64,000 nt of DNA from Cololabis saira (lineage: Eukaryota; Chordata; Actinopteri; Beloniformes; Belonidae): the NCBI RefSeq assembly GCF_033807715.1, contig NC_084606.1, forward strand, positions 37,620,401-37,684,400. The letters are read 5' to 3'. Positions 13,801 through 25,800 of this stretch are shown one piece after another. The first letter of the stretch is position 1. Each line of letters starts with the position of its first letter. The translations under genes were made by a program, and so were the position numbers. The notes below the pieces were generated by a model. It saw only the letters and a list, made by a program, of their open reading frames with translations, was not told the DNA's origin and did no database searches.

Positions 13801-16800
13801 TAAGTATAGAAATGTCATGCATGATGGTTGAATGAGAGACACCATTGTGTGCAACTACTGAAATACATTTGTACATACCCCATGAAAAAGAGAGCACCAA
13901 CAGTCATCAGTGACTACGAAAACAAGCCAGAACCAGAGGGGAGTCTCTGGTTTGGTGCCCATAATACGCCCAAATTACACCCTGGAAACCTAAGGCTAAA
14001 CATTTCACAAAGGGATATGTAGGACAGTTGGAGTTTGCAGAGACTGAACTGAAAAAGTGTTAGTTGATTCATTCTTAAAAGCCATGCAATCAATCAGATT
14101 GATGATTGTTTAAGCAGATAGGGGCAGTTATGGGCAGAAATATGTGCCACTAGAAACTGAATTTGAATAATTTATATTTGAATTGCTCAACTTAAATCAT
14201 TGCATTAAAAAACTGAATCTGAATCACATTATTTGAATTTGTATTGTTTAATTTGAATCATTGCATTGAAAAACTGAATCTGAATAGCATGATTTGAAAT
14301 TGAATGTATTAGTTTGGAACTGAATTTCTATAAACTTGAAACTGAATTTCACATTATGAAATTGAATTCAATTGTTCTGAAACTGTATTTGATCCTCACT
14401 GAAAATTCAACTCTCTTTATACTTTCACATTCAGTTCTCACAATTTAAATTCAGTTCTTGCAATTCAATTTCAATTGAATTCAAACTAATAAATTCAATT
14501 TCAAATTATGCTATTCAGATTTTCAATGCAATGATTCAAATTAAACAATACAAATTCACATTATGTGATTCAGATTCAGTTTTTTAACCCTTGTGCTGTC
14601 TTTGGGTCAAGGGAGGGTGAAGGGAGAAAAGAAGGAATGAAGGAAAGAAGGAAGTAAGGAAGAAAGGAGAAAAGAAGGAAGGAAGTAGGAAAGGGAGTAA
14701 GGAAGGGAGAAAAGATGGAACGGAGGAAGGGAGAAAAGATGGAAGGAAGGAAGGAAGGAAGAAAGGAGAAAAGAAGGAAGGAAGTAGGAAAGGGAGTAAG
14801 GAAGGGAGAAAAGATGGTGGGGAGGAAGGGAGAAAAGATGGAAGGAAGGAAGAAAGGAGAAAAGGAAGGAAGGAAGGAAGGAAGGAAGGAAGGAAGGAAG
14901 GAAGGAAGGAAGGAAGGAAGAAAGGAAGGAAGGAAGGAAGGAAGGAAGGAAGGAAGGAAGGAAGGAAGGAAGGAAGGAAGGAAGGAAGGAAGGAAGGAAG
15001 GAAGGAAGGAAGATGGAGAGGGAGTAAGGAAGGGAGAAAAGATGGAAGGGAGGAAAGAAGGGAGAAAAGATGGAAGGAAGGGAGAAAGAAAGGAAAGAAG
15101 GGAGAAAAGGAAAGAAGGGAGGGAGGAAGGAATGGAGAAAAGGAAAGAAGGAAGGAAGGGAAGAAGGAAGGAATGGAGAAAATAAGGAAAGAAGGAAGGA
15201 AAAGCAAAGAAGGTAATAAAGGAACGAATGACGGAAGGGAAGTAGGAAGAAAAAGGAGTAAAGGAGGGTAAAAAAGGAGGAAAAGAGGAAAGGAAGAAGG
15301 AAGGAGAGAGCAGGAGGAAAGAAGGATAGAAGAATTGGGTCATTTTGACCCAAAGACAGTACAAGGGTTAACGCAATTATTCAAGTTGAGCAATTCAAAT
15401 TCAAATATAAATGATTGCAAATTCAGTTTTTCTAGTGGCACATATTCCTGCCCATGGGCAGTGAAGGACGATTACGCACAGCTTCTTCTGTCCTTCCTGG
15501 ATGGGGGACAGGGACCCGGAGCGTGAGCTAAGGTTCTGCTCTGCGGTTCTGAGAGAGGCCGGGGCAGAGCCCGGCTCCTCTACGGAGCAGATTCCGTCCT
15601 GGAAGTCGTCCCTCTGGAGGGATCTGACTGTGGTCGGCTGGATCGGCTGCTCCACTGACGAGCTCCAACTCAGTTCCTTTTCTCTCTCCCCTCCTCCTCC
15701 TTCTCCGTCATCATCGTCCTGGTCCTCATCTTCCTCCTCCATGCAGGGGACGCGGTGGCGACTGGCCTGATTTTCCCCTGGAGGAAGGGCGTCCTCCAGG
15801 TTCAGGCTGAGGGCCCGTTGGGAGAGACGGACCTTGTTCTGCCCGGCGTCTTCTAATAATAGGATGTCCTCTGTCTGAGTGGATGTGTCCATTGTCGTGG
15901 GTTTGATTTGAAGGTCCTTGGACATTATATGTCCTTTGTGGCTTTTAGCGCTGTTCACAATGCTGTCAGACAGTTGGCTAGACATGATTAAAAAGGTTGA
16001 AAACAACACAGACCAGTCATATAGGAGGATTATAACTGTATAGAGGGAATACGCATGACGTCACAGATGCGACTTCACAGCGGGTTACGCCCACTGAGTG
16101 GCAGAAAGACTGAGTGGCAGCGTAAACTTTCAGTTTGAGCAACTGGAAAACATCTAAAATGGGAAAGAGCTGTTGTGCGATCGACTGTACTCATAGATTT
16201 AGCAAGAAATCAGAGTTATCGTTTTACAGACTGCCGAAAAATAAGCTTAATAGAGACAAATGGATCGCTGCAATTCACAGAAACAACTGGATTCCAGACA
16301 CCGAAACGTGGATTTGCGGTTCCCATTTTGTATCAGGTAATGTTGGGTACCTAACGTTAAACGGTCAAATCATAAAGTTTGGTGTCCTCATCACTTTAAT
16401 TCCTACAACAAATCCTGCCTTGAAGTCGGACCAAGCGTCAAGACTTTTGTAAACCTTCAAGCTTTGCTTCGTGTATTTCCCCGGCGTAGAAATTAAGTAC
16501 ATATAAATATCAGGAAACTGGATTCATGGTCAAATATTAATGTCCATGGACCACTGGTTCTTGGTAACTGTACCAAATATTAATGTCCATGGACCACTGG
16601 TTCTTGGTAACTGTACCAAATATTAATGTCCATGGACCACTGATTCTTGGGGTAACTGTACCAAATATTAATATCCATGGACCACTGGTTCTTGGGGTAA
16701 CTGTACCAAATATTAATGTCCATGGACCACTGGTTCTTGGGGTAACTGTACCAAATATTAATGTCCATGGACCACTGGTTCTTGGGGTAACTGTACCAAA

Positions 16801-19800
16801 TATTAATGTCCATGGACCACTGGTTCTTGGGGTAACTGTAACAAATATTAATGTCCATGGACCACTGGTTCTTGGTAACGGTACCAAATATTAATGTCCA
16901 TGGACCACTGGTTCTTGGTAACTGTACCAAATATTAATGTCCATGGACCACTGGTTCTTGGTAACTGTACCAAATATTAATGTCCATGGACCACTGGTTC
17001 ATGGTAACTGTACCAAATATTAATGTCCATGGACCATTGGTCCTTGGGGTAACTGTACCAAATATTAATGTCCATGGACCACTGGTTCTTGGTAACTGTA
17101 CCAAATATTAATGTCCATGGACCACTGGTTCATGGTAACTGTACCAAATATTAATGTCTATGGACCATTGGTCCTTGGGGTAACTGTACTGTCAAGTCCA
17201 ACTGCCTTTAATTTAAGCCGATAATCGGCTGTTATTCCGTCTTCTCCACTAGTTGCAGCTGTTTTTGCCACTCAGTGAGAGTAAGGGCTCTGGTCCAGTG
17301 GGGAAGTGACGTCAATGCAAACCCTCTATATGATGAGACAATATCTGCTGGAAACACATGGTTATACATAAGGTAAAATAAGGCTAGAAATGCCTCTCAT
17401 TATCATTCATATGCAATGATAAAGATATGATGCCCAACTCTAGCTGTGCATGACCAATATCCCAATCAGATCCCATGTTATGTTCACAGTGACAGAGCGC
17501 ACCTTAAAGATAGTCTATCACTTGACGTACTGTTTAGTTATTGACAAAATATAATTATTCAAGCCTGATTCCATCTCTTCTGAGATCTTATTGCAGTGAT
17601 ACCTTCTACTGTTATCTTTAAAAAGGATTAATTGCTAAAGTGGTTTTCAAAAAACGATGCACACTTTTCCGTGTGCTTTTATGCAACAATATCCCAACGT
17701 TTTGCAAAACTGCTTTGATTTTGATCAAGTTAATTTGAATAATTAACATAAAATAGTGTCAGAAAAAACAAAAACACCAATTTTACGTTTTCAATAAAGC
17801 CCTGACAAAGTTCCTCATCAATACAAAGGCAGACGTGATGCCAACGTCATCACTGCCATACTTTCTAAGATCAGAGTAAACACAGTTAATCCAGACGTGT
17901 TGCCTGGAGAGCCAACAGCTAAAAGTAGCTGCTTGTGGAAGTCACAGACATCACATCTCTCACCTGGACCCCATGTCATCTTACTTTGTGGCGTTTCAGT
18001 ATCATCAAGGCTACTTTATGTAAAAACAAAAGATATTTCAAGCATATTTGTACTTTAACAGGGTAGTGTACTCACAAACAACAGTGCACGATGCATCGAT
18101 AATACTGCTACTAGTGCTGGGCGGTATGACCAAAAATTTATATCACGGTATTTTTCAAAATTATATCGGTTTCACGGTATATCACGGTATTTTTTTTTTT
18201 TCATGCACAACTGGGTGTTAACCACATTTTCTAATGATTTGGAAAGGAATTGCTGCAGTAAATTGACTTAGAATGGCCTATTTTACTGTAATGAGGACGA
18301 AATATTGTAGAAAAACATTAATGTCCACACTAGTATAAATACAGGTTTGCATGGCCTCACAAATTGATGCCGTTTACAATGCGATTATTTTTTTCAAGGT
18401 CCTGTTCTCATGTATTTTTCAACTACACAAGCAATAAATCAGTCTGTTTCAAGTAGATTTTCACTTGAAATAAGTAGAAAAATCTGCCAGTGGAACAAGA
18501 TTTTTTTGCTTGTAATAAGAAGCTAAATCTTGTCCCACTGGCAGATTTTCCTACTTATTTCAAGTGAAAATTTACTTGAAACAGGTGAAAATTGTCAAAT
18601 AAGTTATTTTTCTGGTGTTATTGTTCTGGTGATGACTCTAAATGTTGAAATAGCAGTAAAACCACATTCATTGATGAAATGACATAAGGGATGGAAATGG
18701 GGGATGGCAGTTTTACAGGGGGGATAATTTGGATCGTTTTTATTTCAGGGGGGGATGATTTGGACCGTTTTTATTTCAGGGGGGGATGATTTGGATCGTT
18801 TTTATTTCAGGGGGGGGGGGTGCCATCACATCACCCCTCATCCCCCCTCAACTCGAGTACTGCTGACACGTAACTCAGAACTTCTTCATAAATTACTCAA
18901 AAATCCCAGAGAGAAAAAAAAACACCAGCAAACTAACAAACAAACCAATAAAGCTCACAGAGTTAAGAAAACGAACCAGCAAATCAACAACTGGCAGCCC
19001 CGCTATTTTAACCTTTTCCTGACGGGCTGCAGGTGTGGTTTAAGCCTGATTTATGGTTCCGCGTTACACCAACGCAGTAACTACGCCGTGGGTTACGTCA
19101 CCTACGGCGAAAGCCCCGCGTCGATTTAACGCGGAACCATAAATCAGGCTTCACAGCGCGACTGACTGTGCTCCCGGCTCGCGCTCCTCGGCGACTCCGC
19201 GCTCATATATTTAATAAATTTATAAAGCCCATATATTTATAAAGCCTCACTTGGCCAAGCCCTAACGCCGAGACCATGGTAGATTTAGGTTACACGCGGA
19301 CGCGCTGCACTGTTGACTTTTCCCTGCCGGCTCTGCTCACTGTTCACTGGCTAAACAGTCCCCACACAAACAGGGTCCGGCGGCGCTACGTTGCGCCGCG
19401 CGGCGCTCCCAACGTTGTGTGCGCTACTCACCGGTATTACGGTATATGAAAAATTCATATCATAAGAAAAATAAACACCGGTATTCGGTATGAACCGGTA
19501 TACCGCCCAGCACTAACTGCTACAATTATTTCTAGATAGTAACTGTATTTTCAACTGAATTTGTAGATTTAACAGCTCTAGTCTGCTCATAACGGTGCCT
19601 AAAATAATGGCAAGATGCTCCCTGATTGTCATGCACAGTGTGGATGTTTTGGCTTTAATTTTATTCACCTAGTGGCAGGGTTACGAATCCCATCCATGGG
19701 TGGGTTGGCAGAGTGTTTTCCACCGCTGGTCCAATCATCCGAACAACACACTTGGTTCAACACCCTGGCAGCACTTGGATTCACTGAGGAGATCAAAATC

Positions 19801-22800
19801 AGAAACAGGTTTATTTGGCAGTTTAGAAAAACAATGTATTTGACTTCAGATACACCGGCAGCGACATAGATGTTTATAATGCGCCTGTTTTCCAAGGGTA
19901 ACACTGGGATAGGGGAGGAAAAAAAGGATCTTCACATTGTGTATAAATACGCAGTGTCAAGGTGCAAAAACACCTCAGCACATAAAAGCAACATAACATC
20001 ATCACGAAGACTTGCATGTGGGTGTGGGGGGAGGGTTACTGGGGGGGGTCCCGGCATGGTGCATCCAAGTTAGCGCCGCGGCTTCGTGGCGCTCGAACCT
20101 GGAGACTGTGTTTGGGGGGCTGATAAGAGGGGAGCTGGAGCCGGGGAAGGCGTTGAGAATGAGGGAGGTGTGGTTATCAGCAAGTGTGTGTGAGCGGTAA
20201 GTCTGTGAACTTTGCCCCAGAGCTGCTCCTCAGCCAATGTCCTTGATGTTATCAGACGGCTCGGTACAGTTCTGAAACAGGTCCACAGATGTCCTGGGAA
20301 GTGGGAGGGTTAGTGGGGGGGGGAGCGTCTTCTTTTGATTCCACCAGGGAGATTGTGACTGGAGCAGCCGGCCAAGCTGCTCTGTCGAGGGTCAGATTAT
20401 AGAGTCAACAATTTTATTGAAAAAAACAGGCGGATTCCAGTAATTTTCCGTCTGCCTTAAGTTTCTGGTTCATCAATGGCGACTCCAAACAGACGAATTT
20501 GTGGTCAATTCCCGCCAAGCCGAGCTTCCAATTTCTCCAAGGTCTTTTCCATCTTGCCAATGAGCTCAAAGACCGCCGCTAGCCTGCGATTCTGCTCGAG
20601 AATCGCATCCAGCTTGCGATTTAGCTCTCCCAGCGTTAGAGTCTGAGTGTTGGTCCAGAGCTTATCCCCTCATCCACGTCGGGCAGCTCTGAAAGGGCCA
20701 GAACAGCTGTCGTCGACTTCCGCATTTGTCGATATACCAGGAATCCACCAGCTCCAAAAAGCAGAAATCCTGTTATCATTAATCCAATTATGAAGGCATC
20801 TTCCACGTCCTCGACGGACAGGATCGACAGGCAGAGGATCATCCAATGCTTCCAGGAGTCCATAATGTATCCGGCAAAAAATGTCCCATCGGGGCAAGAG
20901 GGCTCCCTTGTCCCCTGACTTCTCGTCGCAAAAATTTGGTCAATTGTGCTGAGAGACCAGTTAACCAATTCCATGATTGTACAGAGTTTCGGAGGATGTG
21001 AAAAAAAGAGGCTCTAAAAAGACAATACAGGACAAAAAGCAGCAGCAGGGCAGATAGGGAGGGAGAGGGAGCAGAAAAGCGTCCGCCTTCACCGAGAGCC
21101 GGAAGAAGAAAATGAGTAAGTACTTATATTTACAGGTAGCACTATACCGGTGTACTCTGGAAAACTCAAACATAAACCCCTACCGGCGATCAGCTGCTGC
21201 TTCAGTAGTGGGAGGAGCTGGTCGTGCAGGCGGATCCTGCGGAGAGCGTCGGCCAGCGAGGACTTCAGCAGCGTGATCTCATCCTCCTGCGCCTGCAGAC
21301 GGAGCTCCATGGTGGAAGCCCGGTCCGGGTAATCCGTGCTGTCTGCTGACACGTCATCTACATGCAGGACAGAAGGGTCAGGACAAATGAGGCTCAGAGA
21401 AGAGACAATATTGTTAAGAATCTAAACTGAATAAATCATACTCAGCCTGGATTCAACTGTGACTGCGTTTCCATGCATCAGTAACCCTTTTAAAACCCGA
21501 ATATGCTCATATTCGGGTTTTTAAAAACCCGAATTGGGAATTGGGAAGGAGCATCTAAGATACACTTAAAACAAAGATGTGGAAAAAAGGCCAATCAAAT
21601 TGTGTCAAGATTCTCATCAACCTCTTTTCAAAGAATAAAAAAAGAATTCCCAGTCACTGTCCAGAGTGGGTTGGGGGACTGATCCAGCTAGAAAGGTGTG
21701 GTATACCCTTTAAGAGGTTATCAGTCCATCACAAGGAGAGGATTTTGACTGCATCCCAGTTGCACTGAGACAAACCACAATGCCCACTCACTCATAGCCA
21801 TGATCAATTCAGGATCACCAATTAAACTTACTTGGAGGTTTTGGGGCTGAGGGATGTTAAAGTACCCAGAAAAAGTCTATGTAGGCATCAGAAAACTATG
21901 CAAACTTCACAGGCCCCAGCAGGGGGCTAACCACCACATGCTACCCATTAATATTAATACCAAATAGCTTTGCATAATATGAAAGCAACTTAAAATATAA
22001 AGTAATAGGAGTTATCACTTTTAGGGAACAATTTGCATTCTTTGTGCCCTTTTCAGTTTTATCAGTGGAAATAGTACAAATTAAAGCTAGTAGATTTTGG
22101 CATTCAAACAACTTTCCATGAACACCATGAAACATTATTTACAATGGATTTGTCCAAATTGAGGAAACTGGGCAAGTACATTTTAAATAATGAAGGCGGG
22201 GAAGATTAATTAATTTAAACAACTGCTTGCTCCTGCTCTCCAGTTGTTGGCATTTAACCATTCTCAGGAAAGAAGGCATGATGAGATGATTCTACTGAAA
22301 GACTTGCATTTTCCCTAACTGTGTACTGGGACTATTATCTGACACAAAAGCCACACTGATAGCAGTCTCCTCTCCAGTTTACGGAGGACTGTTTAAAATG
22401 CAGGTAAGTTTGTAAACCATAATTCAGGACACAGCAATGCAAGTATGTGCTGTCGTAAAAGATGTTAGATAATGTGTCTTCTTACTGTACTGTACATCAA
22501 TTACTATTGTGAACAACTGTTGCACAAGTGCAAAAAAGAAAATCCAGTAAATCAAGTCGTTGAAGATAAATTGGAACAATTTCAATGATGATGAAATACC
22601 TGTTCCAGAGAAACATTCCTACTAGAAGTCTTCGGAAACAGTAACGAATCACACTCTTGACAGGCCCAGACTTGCTTAGTCTGGCTACTTAGTCACTAAC
22701 GTTAAAACTCTCATGAGGTAAGATTGAAAGTAGAGCAAGCAGCAGCTTACGCCAGGAAAACAGTCCAAGATCCAAAAGGGATTGTTTAAAAATCTGTCTA

Positions 22801-25800
22801 CATAGCTATGCACAATCTTTGTTTTCATGAAGATGGTGAAGAACACAAAGAAATCTCAATCTACTCAACATTTTTTTAATATTAAAGTGCTCCTCCCATA
22901 CATGTATCACCCCTGGTAATACAGCATGCCAGGTTGATGCTGCACCAGGACGCTGTGGCGCTGGCTTAGGTGGCCCGTGTTGGGAACTCCTCCCTCCCCC
23001 TCCACCCTCACTGCTAGTCTGTACAGTTTGTTTTTCATTATGATGTCTGAATATGTTGTCTAACAAGTGTTCAAACAGAGACTTCGTTGCCATGCAGTCA
23101 ATAACCCTTTTAAAACCTGAATATTGGCAATAACCCGAATTTGCACGGCCATGTAAACACCAATAACCACTTTGAATAACCCGAATTTGCTCATATTCTG
23201 GTTTTTAAAAACCCCAATATGAGCCCTGGGTTACTCCTTTTAAAACCTGAATATTGGGTCATGTAAACGCCAAACGGAATATCCCCATCAAACGGAACAG
23301 GAATCTGTTTTCTGCACTTGTTCTGTTCACAAGGAATCCTGGTCTTTTGAGTCCAGGAAGTTCTTATAAACACGGAGAAACCAAGACCAGGAGGAGACTA
23401 ATCACTTCATAAATGTAATGAAGGATATGAACATTTCTGCATTTGTAGACGGTAGAAAGTACCGGGATAGAAGATTAACAAGAAGGTGAGAGAAAAGTTG
23501 CACGAAGCAGCATTTGTTTTGAATTTGGATACAGGAAGAAGAAGCGGAAATGACAGTAATTACGTCATGACGTTCTCCGTGCGTCGCTGGTTTGATCCAG
23601 ATATCCCAAATGATTAATTACCATGTAAATGGAATATTCCGAATATTTCAGTAACCGGAATATTAGCAATAACTCCAATTTTGACTGCATGTAAACGTAG
23701 TCAGAGTCTTCAAAAATCCTTCCAAATCCCGGCCCTCAGTTCCAACTCTGATACCAGATAATCTGATGTTTTTGCGTCGAGAAAATCCCTCCGGTGCAGT
23801 CAGTTTATCCTGTAGCCGCTGGTTCTGCTTCACCCTGTTTTTCAGAACTGGGTTAGCCTTAGCTTCCTCATCTTCCAACCTGGAGATTCTCACTTGGGCT
23901 TCTGTGATCCTACCGCCGAGGTTGTTAACAGTTTCGTTCAGAGACTCGATACCATTTTCCACCTCTTTCATGTCTTTAGCCAGGAACTCGAGGATAGTTC
24001 GGATGCTGGTCAATTCAGCTGCCACGTTCTTTTTCGGTGGGCTCTTGGATGTAACAGGTGTCTCTGCCATTTTTGACTGTGGCGTTACCAGGGAGTCCTG
24101 TACTTGCTTCCCCCGAGAATTAAGAGGCTGGTTTGGAGTAAAATAATGACTCTGACTCATCTCAACTCCCAAAATTGTCTGATATCAAAATGCAATCAGA
24201 ACTACGACTTAAATTTAAATGTTATGGGGATTTGGGGAAAAAGCGATCTCCGTCTTCACCTACACGGCCATCTCGGGCGAGCGTACCACGTAACTCCTCC
24301 CAACACAGACATTTTAGCAGATTACAACAGTGTCCTTTTTCAATAATCAAGTGTAACTGGATCTACATAAGCAGAAAAAAACACACGCGCACACACACAC
24401 ACACACAACTGCATATCTGGACATATAATTGCTTTCCTATGAGAGTCAGGCTTGCATGCTCATTTTTGCCATTTACAAGCCAAAATCATGAGTAACTTAG
24501 TGTTTTGGAAGCAGCTGAGGAATTTGATCCCTGTTAAATTCACAACATCTGTACTGCCAATGTGGTTGATATTATGGGGTCATTACACCGTAGAGCTACT
24601 GTGTTAACGTGGGAGTTCAAAATTATTTGATACCACTGAGATGTGACTTATATCACACCTATCTCAGAAACACTGTTCAATGGAAACAGCGCCTAAAAGG
24701 CATGCTTTTCGCCCTATATTTCCTTTGTCAGGCAGTGGTACAACGCAGACCTCCAGGACACCAAGCTTCTGGAACAATCTTGGCAAGATACTGTAGATGG
24801 CCTCCAGAAAACAACAACAACACTGCTTTACCAGGTAATATGAAGCTTTGGTGTTGTCAGTTTGGGTTCCTACCCCAAGTCGTGGGACTCATGCGGTGTC
24901 ATTATTTCATGCCACTCATCTATGGAGATAGAACAGTCTCATAATTCGGAAATGCACACACCGTTTCACAAATGCACAGGACAAAATTCACAAATGCACA
25001 CACCGATTCTCAAATGCACAGGACAAGTTTCACAAATGCACAGAACAATTCACACGTGCGTAGGAAAAGATACACAAATGTATTTTTGATGCACACACAA
25101 ATATAACTTGATTTACAAGCGTTTTTTTGTCTGTGAGCTGCGCTGGATTTGCGTGTGACTTTTGAGACTCCCCTGACGTGACTCGATCCACAAATACGTT
25201 TTTTTTAACACGGAAGGATCTGCAACCAATCAGATATCTTCCTTTGTTTCAGCCAATCATAAGAGCGCACCCCACGTGGGGGACGATTTACTCATAAACC
25301 AATCAGATTAAAGGGGCGGATGTGCATTTGTGAAACAGTGTGTGCATTTGCGAATCGGTGTGTGCATTTGTAAATTTTTTCCTGTGCATTTGCAAATCGG
25401 TGTATGCATTTGTGAATTTTGTCCTGTGCATTTGCGAATTGGTGTGTGCATTTGTGAATTTTGTCCTGTGCATTTGTGAAACGGTGTGTGCATTTGCGAA
25501 TTATGAGACTGTTCTAGCTCCATACTCATCTGGAAACGCTGGTGAACTCCCAAGTGAGGAAGCGGCTTGCTCTGCAAATGTTCCTTTCACTGCGAATTTC
25601 TAGCTTAATTGAAGTATTCACATGTGCCAGAGATAGGCCAGATATGTCCCCAAAGAATCTTGGGACCCAGTAATGAAAGGAGCTGAGCCTACCCTAGCAA
25701 CGGGGAGGAAGTGGACCAAAGCTGCAGCTGTGCTAGCTGCAAAATCTGCCTTCTGCCATTGATACATAGTAGGCAACATCCAGCAAAAGGGAGGGGGGAC

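Larger units (their letters stand above)
16039..17330 (+). mobile_element. THAP-domain DNA transposon remnant with minisatellite interior
   Basis: The ends TATAGAGGGAATACGCATGA and (inverted) TATAGAGGGTTTGCATTGA both run into ACGTCAC. The element contains a THAP first exon on the plus strand, then a 43/45-bp tandem array where the rest of a transposase would be, and a second ACTGAGTGGCA motif in inverted position (16095 and 17270). A THAP domain fits P-type or Kolobok-type elements; the superfamily is not settled. Confidence 0.65.
18112..19515. mobile_element. Non-autonomous hAT element with 8-bp duplication
   Basis: Ends TAGTGCTGGGCGGTAT and ATACCGCCCAGCACTA, flanked by ACTGCTAC at 18104-18111 and 19516-19523. 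No transposase. It has collected a composite-element fragment (18440-18862) and a foldback MITE (19042-19151). Confidence 0.92.

Noticed and set aside
16135..16452. A host THAP-family gene
   Set aside because: A single exon enclosed by transposon ends and followed by a minisatellite instead of further exons; better read as a transposon remnant.
16533..17190. CRISPR-like regular array (43-bp repeats)
   Set aside because: Head-to-tail units without unique spacers, in a vertebrate transposon; an ordinary minisatellite. The same applies to the 29-bp array at 7145.
17970..18025. Possible missing EML3 exon between exon 2 and the linker exon
   Set aside because: Splice sites are good, but the phases do not fit both neighbours and the peptide has no EML likeness.
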